Below, in pieces: positions 1 through 6,112 of a stretch of DNA of 6,117 bases. This DNA is from Prevotellaceae bacterium (GTDB lineage Bacteria > Bacteroidota > Bacteroidia > Bacteroidales > UBA932): NCBI GenBank assembly GCA_031258915.1, contig JAIRMD010000246.1, positions 1-6,117 on the forward strand. The letters are read 5' to 3'. The notes below the pieces were generated by a model. The model was not told the origin of the DNA. It did not search any database and saw only the letters and a program-made list of their open reading frames with translations. Each line of letters starts with the position of its first letter. Positions within the stretch are counted from its first letter, which is position 1. The position numbers and the translations under genes were made by a program.

Positions 1-1581
1 TCGGCGGCGCTGGGAAGGCTCAAGGAGGAAAACGCCATCAAGGAATACTACTACAACATCCTCAACAGCAACACCAACCGCCTGCTCAACCTCGTCAACG
101 AGCTGATGGATTTCAGGACCATCGAAAACGGGATGATGAAGTTTGCGCCCGCGCCCTGCAACGTTGCCGCCGTAGTAAAAGCCATTGCATCCGACTTTGA
201 AGAGTACGCCCGGCAGCGCGACATCGCCTTTGAGCTGCTTGTTGACCCGGCAATGCCCGAAGCGCTGTACGCCGACACTAACATCCTCGAAAAGGTGGTG
301 ATAAATTTGCTGCACAACGCGTTTAAGTACACAAGCGACGGCGGCGCAGCTTCGCTGGAGCTCTGCGCCGATGCCCGGCGGTTTACGTCCCGGCACCAAA
401 ATTCTTTCGCGGTGAGCGCCGACGTTGTCGCCAACAAGTGCTTCTGCATTGCCGTAAGGGATACGGGGGTGGGAATTTCTAAGGAAAACATGTCGAGCGT
501 TTTTGAGCGCTTCTACAAGGTCAACACGGCGCAGGCCGACGCGCACTTAGGCACGGGGATAGGGCTTGCGCTCGTCAAGAGCCTCGTGCTGCTGCACCGC
601 GGCGCTATCGCCATCTACAGCGGGCGGGAGCGCGGAACGGACATGGTCGTAAGCCTCGCCGCCGACAAAGACTTTTACGTGAAGCTCGGGCTGCTGGCCG
701 AAAGCGAGGCGCTGCCGGGTGCCGGCAGTACGCCCAAAAGCGCCGACACCGCCGCTGCCGAAAAGCTCCGGAAGGACATGCAGCCCACGCAGGAGCGGCA
801 AAAAATACTTTTGGTGGAGGACAACGGCGCACTCCGCTCGCTGATAGCCGAATCGCTGGCAGCCCTCTACGATGTGACGGAAGCCGCCAACGGCGAAGAG
901 GCCATGAGCGCCATCCGCAGCAAGGATATAGACCTCATCGTTAGCGATATTATGATGCCCGTAAAGGACGGAATTACGCTCTGCCGCGAGGTGAAGGAAA
1001 ACGTGGACACATCGCACATCCCCTTTGTGCTCCTTACGGCCAAAACCGGCGTGGAGAGCAAGCTGCAGGGTGCCGACTCCGGCGCAGACATCTACTTTGA
1101 GAAACCCCTGGATCTTGAGCTGCTGCGCGTGTCAATACAAAATATTTTCAGGCAGCAGCAGCGCCTCAAGGAGCATTACGCCGAAAACTTCTACGCGAGC
1201 AGCAGCGAGTTCTCGACCAACCGGCGCGATAGCAGCTTCCTGCAAAGCTTGGTCGATATTCTGGAAAAGCACCTTAGCCATTCCAGTGTGGACGTAGATT
1301 TCATCGCCTCCGAGCTTTCAATGAGCCACACCACGTTTTACAACAAGGTGAAGAAGCTCACCGGCAAGTCGCCCGTAGAATTCATCAACAGCTACCGCAT
1401 GCGCAAGGCCGCCCGCCTGATAGCCGAGGGCGCAATGGATACAAGCGAAATAATGCTCACCATCGGAATAAGCAGCAACGCTTACTACACCAACGCTTTC
1501 AAGCGGGAGCTCGGGATGACGCCCACAGCTTTTGCCGCAAAGTACCGCAGGAAGGGCGGTGTGCACGCTATCCCAGCGTAA
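1..1581 (+). CDS. Hybrid two-component system sensor/regulator (HTCS), 5'-truncated by the window edge
   Basis: One-component fusion of a sensor histidine kinase, a receiver and an AraC-type activator. The frame is open from base 1 with no start, so the gene begins upstream; 526 codons are visible. Counting from the first visible codon: end of the HisKA helix (about 15-45, containing NRLLNLVNELMDF), HATPase with N-box NLLHNAFKYT (about 102-111), G1 box DTGVGIS (154-160), F-box FERFYKV (168-174) and G2 box GTGIGLALVK (184-193). The receiver covers about 268-382, with the acidic pair in LLVEDN, phospho-acceptor Asp316 in SDIMMP (codon 946-948), Thr in LLTAK and Lys in FEKP, so all key residues are present. 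The AraC double helix-turn-helix is at about 415-517. About 20 extra residues lie between N-box and G1. The phospho-accepting His, membrane segments and the periplasmic sensor (usually a beta-propeller plus Y_Y_Y domain in this family) are outside the window. HTCSs often control glycan-use loci, but no SusC/D pair or glycosidase is visible here. Confidence 0.95.
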   Translation, partial: SAALGRLKEENAIKEYYYNILNSNTNRLLNLVNELMDFRTIENGMMKFAPAPCNVAAVVKAIASDFEEYARQRDIAFELLVDPAMPEALYADTNILEKVVINLLHNAFKYTSDGGAASLELCADARRFTSRHQNSFAVSADVVANKCFCIAVRDTGVGISKENMSSVFERFYKVNTAQADAHLGTGIGLALVKSLVLLHRGAIAIYSGRERGTDMVVSLAADKDFYVKLGLLAESEALPGAGSTPKSADTAAAEKLRKDMQPTQERQKILLVEDNGALRSLIAESLAALYDVTEAANGEEAMSAIRSKDIDLIVSDIMMPVKDGITLCREVKENVDTSHIPFVLLTAKTGVESKLQGADSGADIYFEKPLDLELLRVSIQNIFRQQQRLKEHYAENFYASSSEFSTNRRDSSFLQSLVDILEKHLSHSSVDVDFIASELSMSHTTFYNKVKKLTGKSPVEFINSYRMRKAARLIAEGAMDTSEIMLTIGISSNAYYTNAFKRELGMTPTAFAAKYRRKGGVHAIPA

Positions 1582-1617
1582 CCCCCACCGGCGGGAGGTC
1601 CTTCATTTTCAAGCAAA

Positions 1618-1655
1618 TCAAAAATATTTTGAGCGCATTTTAAACCTTTTGCGCT
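1618..1655 (+). terminator. Two weak inverted repeats after the HTCS gene, possible terminator
   Basis: Two hairpin candidates follow each other. The first is TCAAAA / TTTTGA (1618-1623 and 1627-1632) with a 3-base loop; it is purely AT-driven apart from one C-G pair. The second is AGCGCA / TGCGCT (1632-1637 and 1650-1655) with a 12-base loop, followed by only two T residues. They lie 37-74 bases after the HTCS stop codon, a fitting place for a terminator, but neither has a strong GC stem followed by a U-run. Other uses, or chance, remain possible. Confidence 0.25.
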
Positions 1656-1693
1656 TTGGGCAGTCATACTATTAGCCCGCGAGCTCAATGAGA

Positions 1694-1701
1694 ACAATTG
1701 T
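1694..1701. promoter_or_regulatory. 8-bp palindrome ACAATTGT upstream of the Spy-like operon
   Basis: ACAATTGT is a perfect palindrome 51 bases before the ATG at 1753, in the only sizeable intergenic gap in the window. It could be half or all of an operator, but an AT-rich 8-mer palindrome can easily occur by chance and no second copy was noticed nearby. AraC-family outputs usually bind direct repeats rather than palindromes, so it is not an obvious HTCS site. Confidence 0.15.
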
Positions 1702-1713
1702 GCAGCAGCAGCA

Positions 1714-1746
1714 TTCGCAGTTTTTAATTTCTAACTTCTAATTTTG
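1714..1746 (+). promoter_or_regulatory. Possible Bacteroidota-type sigma promoter before the four-gene operon
   Basis: TAATTTTG at 1739-1746 matches the Bacteroidota -7 consensus TAnnTTTG at every fixed position. TTCG at 1714-1717 is a three-of-four match to the -33 TTTG box, with a 21-base spacer. If real, transcription would start about at the ATG at 1753, giving a nearly leaderless message, which is unusual and lowers confidence. The box also falls in a repeated AT-rich array, so a chance match is a serious alternative. Confidence 0.25.
1725..1745 (+). repeat. Three tandem heptamers, consensus TAAYTTC
   Basis: TAATTTC (1725-1731), TAACTTC (1732-1738) and TAATTTT (1739-1745) lie end to end, differing from TAATTTC by one base at most. 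The array ends 7 bases before the ATG at 1753, and its last unit forms most of a TAnnTTTG box. The repeat is visible directly; whether it works as a regulatory array, or is only AT-rich leader sequence, is not known. Confidence 0.6.
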
Positions 1747-1752
1747 TTTAAG

Positions 1753-2172
1753 ATGAGAGCAACAATTATTGTAATCGCGCTTGCGCTATGCGCAGGCGCA
1801 GCTACGGCGCAGCCTCCCGCAGGCCGGCAGGGGCCGCGCATGAGCCCCGAAGAGCGTCAGCAAATGATGGAGCAAAATCGCGCAAAGCGCAGCGCCGAGC
1901 TGCGCGAGGCGCTGTCGCTTAGCGACTCCGTAGCCGTCAGGGTGGACAGCGTGAACAGCAAGTACGACGCGCAGCAGCAAGCGCTCATGAGGCCCGAAAG
2001 CAGAGGCGGCGAGCGCGAGGCCATGCGCACGCAGATGGAGAACATCCAAAAAGCCCGCGAGGCAGAGGTGAAAGTTCTGCTTACCGAAGAGCAGCGGGCA
2101 AAGTACGACAAGTGGCTCGCCGACCAGCAGCAGCAGCGCAGGGACAGGGGCAGAGGTCGAGGTAACCGTTAA
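1753..2172 (+). CDS. Small periplasmic Spy/LTxxQ-like protein with Arg/Gly-rich tail
   Basis: Predicted 139-residue secreted protein. The ATG at 1753 is chosen because it starts a clean signal peptide: Arg2, a hydrophobic core (about 4-15) and an ATA-Q cleavage site after residue 19. An in-frame TTG at 1744 would add only three residues. The mature part is mainly charged and Gln-rich helix. SPEERQQMMEQ (31-41) resembles the start of Bacteroidota Spy-like/DUF4890-type proteins, and LLTEEQRAKYDKW (109-121) contains an LTxxQ motif typical of the Spy/CpxP fold. A weaker, degenerate first copy may be LSLSDSVAVRVDS (about 54-66). The protein ends in a Gln run and RRDRGRGRGNR, a strongly basic tail. 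Spy and CpxP act as ATP-independent periplasmic chaperones or stress modulators; a similar role here is inferred from fold-level similarity only. It is the first gene of the operon, with the next start 14 bases downstream. Confidence 0.85.
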   Translation: MRATIIVIALALCAGAATAQPPAGRQGPRMSPEERQQMMEQNRAKRSAELREALSLSDSVAVRVDSVNSKYDAQQQALMRPESRGGEREAMRTQMENIQKAREAEVKVLLTEEQRAKYDKWLADQQQQRRDRGRGRGNR

Positions 2173-2186
2173 CGCCAGCTGCCGAA

Positions 2187-2579
2187 ATGAAAAACAAAGA
2201 TCTGCCGTTCACCGTCCCCGAAGGCTACTTTGAGCGCCTGCCCTCGCGCATCATGCAGCGCTGCGACGAGCGCGAGGCTGTGCGCGGGCAGCGCCTCCTG
2301 CTCTGGGGCAGCATCCGTGCGCAGCTGGCGTTTGCCGCCGGCTTTGCGCTGCTGGTCGGACTGTCGTACTTGGCCGCGAGGTACGCGACAAGGCTGGCGC
2401 AAGCGCCAACAGACGCGGCGTACGCGGCGTACGACATTAGCCTTTTGGACTTGGAAAGCTTCCTGCTGCAAGCCCCGGACAGCGACGACGATGAAAGCGA
2501 CAGCTTAGACGACGACGCTATTGTGGACTACCTCCTCTGCGATAGCCAAATTCAAATAGCGATGGAGGTTGAGGATTGA
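2187..2579 (+). CDS. Single-pass membrane protein with N-terminal VPEGYF motif, unknown function
   Basis: A 130-residue protein. The N-terminus has FTVPEGYFERLPSRIMQR (8-25), a motif I recall from small Bacteroidota membrane proteins often found near ECF sigma factor genes, and sometimes thought of as anti-sigma-like. A single hydrophobic segment lies at about 47-66. The N-side is rich in Arg (17, 21, 25, 29, 33, 36, 44), so the positive-inside rule predicts a cytoplasmic N-terminus and a periplasmic C-terminus. The C-terminal half is acidic, with a DSDDDESDS-type stretch (98-110) followed by IVDYLLCDSQIQI (112-124), a conserved-looking tail. No catalytic motif or zinc-binding anti-sigma (HxxxCxxC) motif is present, and no sigma factor gene lies in the window. 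Residues 77-82 (AAYAAY) come from a perfect 9-bp tandem duplication. The gene sits between two Spy-like genes, suggesting a shared envelope role. No clear Shine-Dalgarno sequence precedes the ATG. Confidence 0.85.
   Translation: MKNKDLPFTVPEGYFERLPSRIMQRCDEREAVRGQRLLLWGSIRAQLAFAAGFALLVGLSYLAARYATRLAQAPTDAAYAAYDISLLDLESFLLQAPDSDDDESDSLDDDAIVDYLLCDSQIQIAMEVED
2415..2432 (+). repeat. Perfect 9-bp tandem duplication inside the membrane-protein gene
   Basis: GCGGCGTAC occurs twice back to back (2415-2423, 2424-2432), in frame, encoding AAY-AAY just after the membrane segment. It looks like a small replication-slippage duplication that keeps the reading frame. Confidence 0.7.
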
Positions 2580-2602
2580 AGCACAAAAAAAAATTTACAA
2601 AA

Positions 2603-3253
2603 ATGAAAAAAACATTTATCCTTTTTGCAGCGGTTGCCGTAGCAATTCCGGCTGCCGCAGCGCCCCCCGATGCCCAAGGCGCGGAAAGAAAAGTAGAGAT
2701 TTGCGGCGCATCCGCCGACTCCATCGTGAGGCAGTGGCAGCAGGAGCAGGCGATGACGCTGGCGCAGAACAGCGCAGGCTTCGGGTGGCAGGGCGCACCG
2801 CCTGCCGACTCCGCCGGGAAGCAGCAGCGGCACCAGCAGCGGCAGGCGCAAATGCAGGCGCAAAAGGTGGGCTACTTCACGGCGCAGCTTGAGCTTACCC
2901 CCGAAGAGGCCGAGCGATTTTGGCCGGTGTACAACGAGTACTGGAAAAAGCGCAGCGACCTGTTCCAAGAGCGTAACAACCTGATACGCAATGCGAAGCA
3001 CGATAAAGTTGACGACAAAAAAGCCCTGCAAATGGCGCAGCGCATGGTGGGCAACCTGCAAGACGATGCCAACCTTGCGCGGGAGTACAACGAAAAATTT
3101 GCCAAGGTGCTGCCGCCGCAAAAGCTGCTCAAGTACTACGTGGCAGAGGAATCCTTCAGGGTGGAGCTGCTGAACGTTTTGCGGAAGCCGAAGAAGGACG
3201 TAGATGTGAGCGGAAGAGTTGAGATGAAAGTTAAGAAAAAACAAGTTGATTAG
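2603..3253 (+). CDS. Larger Spy/CpxP-like periplasmic protein
   Basis: Predicted 216-residue secreted protein. The ATG at 2603 is preferred because it gives a normal signal peptide (Lys2-Lys3, hydrophobic core about 4-19, cleavage near AAA-P). An in-frame TTG at 2576 overlaps the previous stop and would add nine mostly basic residues, and is less likely. After the signal comes a Gln/Ala-rich region (about 40-88), then QLELTPEEAERFWPVYNEYWKKR (about 95-117 in full), the hallmark first LTxxx motif of Bacteroidota Spy-like proteins, and a second motif VLPPQKLLKYYVAEE (169-183). The tail is Lys-rich. Spy-family proteins form all-helical cradles that bind unfolded or metal-stressed proteins in the periplasm; the exact client here is unknown. 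A single Cys (34) lies in the mature protein. The leader is A-rich, including an A9 run at 2585-2593, with no Shine-Dalgarno. Its TAG stop directly touches the ATG of the outer-membrane gene, which favours coupled translation. Confidence 0.88.
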   Translation: MKKTFILFAAVAVAIPAAAAPPDAQGAERKVEICGASADSIVRQWQQEQAMTLAQNSAGFGWQGAPPADSAGKQQRHQQRQAQMQAQKVGYFTAQLELTPEEAERFWPVYNEYWKKRSDLFQERNNLIRNAKHDKVDDKKALQMAQRMVGNLQDDANLAREYNEKFAKVLPPQKLLKYYVAEESFRVELLNVLRKPKKDVDVSGRVEMKVKKKQVD

Positions 3254-6112
3254 ATGCGCAGGTTGGATATAATGTTTAGGTTACGGCATGTAGCGCTGGC
3301 AGCGCCGTGCCTTTTTTTTGCGGGGCAGCTTGGGGCTGCCAGCATTCGCGGAACCCTTGTGGACAGCCACAGCGGAGAGCCGCTGGTAGGCTCGGTGGTG
3401 CGGGCGGTGAGCGTGCGCGACAGCACGCAGCGCTACTACGCCTCCACCGCCGCCGACGGGTCGTTTGTGGTGGAAAACCTCGCCCCGCAGTCCTACAGGG
3501 TAGAGTACAGCTACCTTGGCTACAAGAAGCAGGAGCAAACGGTGGCGCTCAAGGACGAAAACCGGAGCGTGGGGCGAATCCGCCTGACCGCCGAGTCGGT
3601 AGACCTCGAGGCAATACAGGTTACGGGCAACGCCGCGCGCGCCTCGCAGCGCGGCGACACCACCGAGTTCAACGCCGACGCCTACAAGGTATCGCAGGAT
3701 GCCACCACCGAAGACCTGCTCAAGAAGCTGCCGGGCGTTACCGTCGAAAACGGAACGGTGAAAACGCAGGGCGAGGACGTGAAGCGCGTGCTGGTGGACG
3801 GAAAGCCGTTCTTTGGCGACGACCCCACCATCGCCATCAAAAACCTCCCCGCCGACGCCATCTCAAAGATTGAGGTGTACGACCGCATGAGCGACCAGGC
3901 GCAGCTCACGGGCTTTGACGACGGCAACTCCGAAAAAACGCTCAACATCGTTACCCGCGAGGACCGCCGCACAGGGCAGTTCGGGCGGCTCTACGGCGGC
4001 GTAGGGCAGGACGTGCAGGAAAAAATCGGGGAGGGCGACATGCGCTACTCGGCGGGCGGAAACGTAAACATCTTCAGCGGCGAGCGCCGCGTCTCGGTTG
4101 TGGGCATGAGCAACAACGTCAACCAGCGGCAGTTTGCCGAGGAAGACTTGGTGGGCAGCAGCGGCGGCGGACGGCGCGGCGGAAATTACTTTGGCGGCAG
4201 CAGCAGCGGCATTGCCGCAACCACCGCCGTGGGCATAAACTACAGCGATATGTGGGGCAAAAAGGTGGAGGTTACGGGGAGCTACTTCCTCAACGTCAGC
4301 AGCAACGACACCTACAGCGACCGCTTCAGGCAGTACATCGCGAGCCGAGACTCCATGACGCTATACACCTCAACTTCGCAGTCGGAAACGAACAACTACA
4401 GCCACCGCTTTAACCTCCGCATGGAGTACAAGCCCAGCGAAAACACCTCGCTGCTCTACACGCCGCGCCTGAGCTTTCAGGACCGCGACGCGAAGAGCAG
4501 CAGCGCCTCGCAAATGCTGGGCTACAACAGCGCCAGCGCCGGCAACTCGTCGGAGAGCAGCGCCTTCAACTTCCGCAACGAGCTGCTATGGCGGCAAAAA
4601 CTCTCAAAGCCGGGGCGAACGTTTTCGGCCGAGCTGCGCTACAACATCAACAACAGCAAGAGCGAAAGCAGCCGCGAAAGCACCACCGCAAGCATTACCG
4701 ATACGCTGGTGCTTAATCAGGCATCGGACAACCCCACCGACAACTGGTCGGGGAGCGCAAGGCTCATCTACACCGAGCCGATAACGGACAACAGCCTCGC
4801 TCAGCTCAGCTACGACGTGAACTACTCCTACGGCGAGAGCAACCGCCGAACCTACAACCGCGACTCGGCTGGCCTCTACAACCCGGTGGTAGACCTCGAC
4901 TCGCTCTACAGCAACATCTACGACAACGACTACGTTACGCAGCGCGTAGGGCTTACCTACCGCTACCACACCGACAAGATCAACGCAATGGTGGGCGTGA
5001 ACGGCGAAACCGCCATTCTCGACGGGCATCAGGTGCTACCCGTAAAGCCGTCGGTTTACAAGCAGTTCTACCGTGCGCTGCCAAACGCCATGTTCGAGTA
5101 CAAGTTTACGCGGCAGGATGCCCTGCGCATATTCTACCGCAGCTCCACCAATGCCCCCTCCATTGCGCAGCTGCAAGGCGTGCTCGACAACACCGACCCC
5201 CTGGCCATCTCCTCCGGAAACCCCAACCTGGAGCAAACGTTCTCAAACAACCTGTTTGCCCGCTACAACCGCACTACGCTCGAAAGCGGAATGACGTTTT
5301 TCTCCATGCTTGGCTTCGGGAACACCAACAACAGCATCGCCAACAACACGATTACCAACTACTCCGATCGCAACGTTTTTGTGCTCTCGCCCATTGGCGA
5401 CACGGTGGAGCTAAGCCCCGGCGCACAGTTTTCGTCGCCGGTCAACGTCAACGGGAGGTGGAACACATGGGCGCAGCTCAACTTCGGCCTACCCATAGCC
5501 TTTGTAAAGAGCAACCTGAACCTGAGCACGCGCGGCAGCTACGCCAGCACCCCAGGCTTTGTGAACGGCGAAAAAAACATCGCCAAAACCTACAGCATTA
5601 ACCAGGGCGTGGTGCTGGGCAGCAACATCAGCGAAAAGTTGGACTTCACCCTGTCGTACAACTTTACTTACAACAACACGAAGAACACCCTGCAAAGCCG
5701 CGACAACAACGTCTACTTTCAGCAGGTGGCATCGGCGCGGGTATACGCCGAGTTTTGGATGGGAATAGCGCCGCAGCTGGTGGCCAACTACAGCCTCTAC
5801 AGCGGCCTGTCGGAGGCCTACAATCAGGAGTACCTGCGCATCGACGCCAGCATCGGCAAAAAGTTTCTGGCGAACAACCAGGGCGAGCTCAGGCTCACGG
5901 TGTACGACCTGCTCAACCAGAACAAGAGCGTCAACCGCAGCATCACCCCCAGCTACATCGAGGATGCCACCTCCAACGTGCTCACCCGCTACTTTCTGCT
6001 AACCTTCATTTACCGGTTGAAAGGGCAAGCGCCCAAGCGCAACCCCGAAGGCGGTGGCGACCGTCCTCGCTTCCGCGAAGGCGGCGGATTTGGCGGCAGA
6101 CCTCCAATGTAG
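3254..6112 (+). CDS. Outer-membrane beta-barrel protein with CarboxypepD-reg-like and TonB-plug domains
   Basis: A 952-residue outer-membrane protein. A signal peptide covers about 1-29 (core HVALAAPCLFFAG, cleavage near GAA-S). ATG 3254 abuts the upstream stop; ATG 3272 (Met7) is an equally good start, with AGG nine bases before it. Residues 31-112 are a carboxypeptidase-D regulatory-like beta-sandwich (IRGTLVDSHSGEPLVGS through SYLGYKK). Residues 118-237 are plug-like: DLLKKLPGVTVENG, VLVDGKPFFGDDP, IEVYDRMSDQAQLTGFDD and LNIVTRE are characteristic of the Bacteroidota TonB-receptor/outer membrane beta-barrel family (PF14905-like). The remainder is Asn/Ser/Tyr-rich alternating strand with Gly/Ser-rich loops (for example 300-322). 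The last strand is TRYFLLTFIYRL (911-922), followed by an unusual 30-residue Gly/Arg/Pro tail. No clear TonB box was seen, so TonB-driven transport is not established; a substrate cannot be named. No SusD partner is present. Complete at both ends, last gene of the operon within the window. Confidence 0.93.
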   Translation: MRRLDIMFRLRHVALAAPCLFFAGQLGAASIRGTLVDSHSGEPLVGSVVRAVSVRDSTQRYYASTAADGSFVVENLAPQSYRVEYSYLGYKKQEQTVALKDENRSVGRIRLTAESVDLEAIQVTGNAARASQRGDTTEFNADAYKVSQDATTEDLLKKLPGVTVENGTVKTQGEDVKRVLVDGKPFFGDDPTIAIKNLPADAISKIEVYDRMSDQAQLTGFDDGNSEKTLNIVTREDRRTGQFGRLYGGVGQDVQEKIGEGDMRYSAGGNVNIFSGERRVSVVGMSNNVNQRQFAEEDLVGSSGGGRRGGNYFGGSSSGIAATTAVGINYSDMWGKKVEVTGSYFLNVSSNDTYSDRFRQYIASRDSMTLYTSTSQSETNNYSHRFNLRMEYKPSENTSLLYTPRLSFQDRDAKSSSASQMLGYNSASAGNSSESSAFNFRNELLWRQKLSKPGRTFSAELRYNINNSKSESSRESTTASITDTLVLNQASDNPTDNWSGSARLIYTEPITDNSLAQLSYDVNYSYGESNRRTYNRDSAGLYNPVVDLDSLYSNIYDNDYVTQRVGLTYRYHTDKINAMVGVNGETAILDGHQVLPVKPSVYKQFYRALPNAMFEYKFTRQDALRIFYRSSTNAPSIAQLQGVLDNTDPLAISSGNPNLEQTFSNNLFARYNRTTLESGMTFFSMLGFGNTNNSIANNTITNYSDRNVFVLSPIGDTVELSPGAQFSSPVNVNGRWNTWAQLNFGLPIAFVKSNLNLSTRGSYASTPGFVNGEKNIAKTYSINQGVVLGSNISEKLDFTLSYNFTYNNTKNTLQSRDNNVYFQQVASARVYAEFWMGIAPQLVANYSLYSGLSEAYNQEYLRIDASIGKKFLANNQGELRLTVYDLLNQNKSVNRSITPSYIEDATSNVLTRYFLLTFIYRLKGQAPKRNPEGGGDRPRFREGGGFGGRPPM
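3312..3319 (+). repeat. T8 homopolymer within the signal-peptide codons of the outer-membrane gene
   Basis: Eight T residues encode Leu20-Phe21-Phe22 in the hydrophobic core of the signal peptide. Runs of this length at the start of surface-protein genes can be sites of slippage; a one-base change would shift the frame. In this copy the frame is intact. Phe-rich hydrophobic cores also give T-runs without any switching role. Confidence 0.6.

Noticed and set aside
1583..1602. C-rich/G-rich stretch just after the HTCS stop as a terminator stem
   Set aside because: CCCCCACCGGCGGGAGG gives only a short, imperfect stem with almost no loop, and is not followed by a T-run.
1647..1675. TTTTG ... TACTATTAG as an alternative promoter
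   Set aside because: The spacer is only about 15 bases and the second element matches TAnnTTTG at just four of six fixed positions, so it is weaker than the 1739-1746 candidate.
2552..3244. Long minus-strand open frame (230 codons) opposite the second Spy-like gene
   Set aside because: It mirrors a gene with a clear signal peptide and Spy motifs on the + strand; its translation is Leu/Arg/His-rich with no recognisable domain, as expected for an antisense shadow in GC-rich DNA.
3299..3313. Possible lipobox in the outer-membrane protein signal (LAAPC, Cys19)
   Set aside because: Pro at the -1 position does not fit the lipobox, and the hydrophobic core continues past the Cys to a good AAS cleavage site, so an ordinary signal peptidase I substrate is more likely.
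3307..3873. 188-codon + strand frame overlapping the start of the outer-membrane gene
   Set aside because: The translation is Arg/Gly-rich low-complexity sequence with no family resemblance, while the other frame encodes clear CarboxypepD-reg-like and plug domains. It is of interest only as the landing frame if the T8 tract slips.
4604..5029. 141-codon minus-strand frame rich in Val and Ala
   Set aside because: It lies opposite the barrel-coding region and its Val/Ala-rich make-up is what the complement of Asn/Tyr/Ser codons gives in that frame; no domain or start signal supports it.
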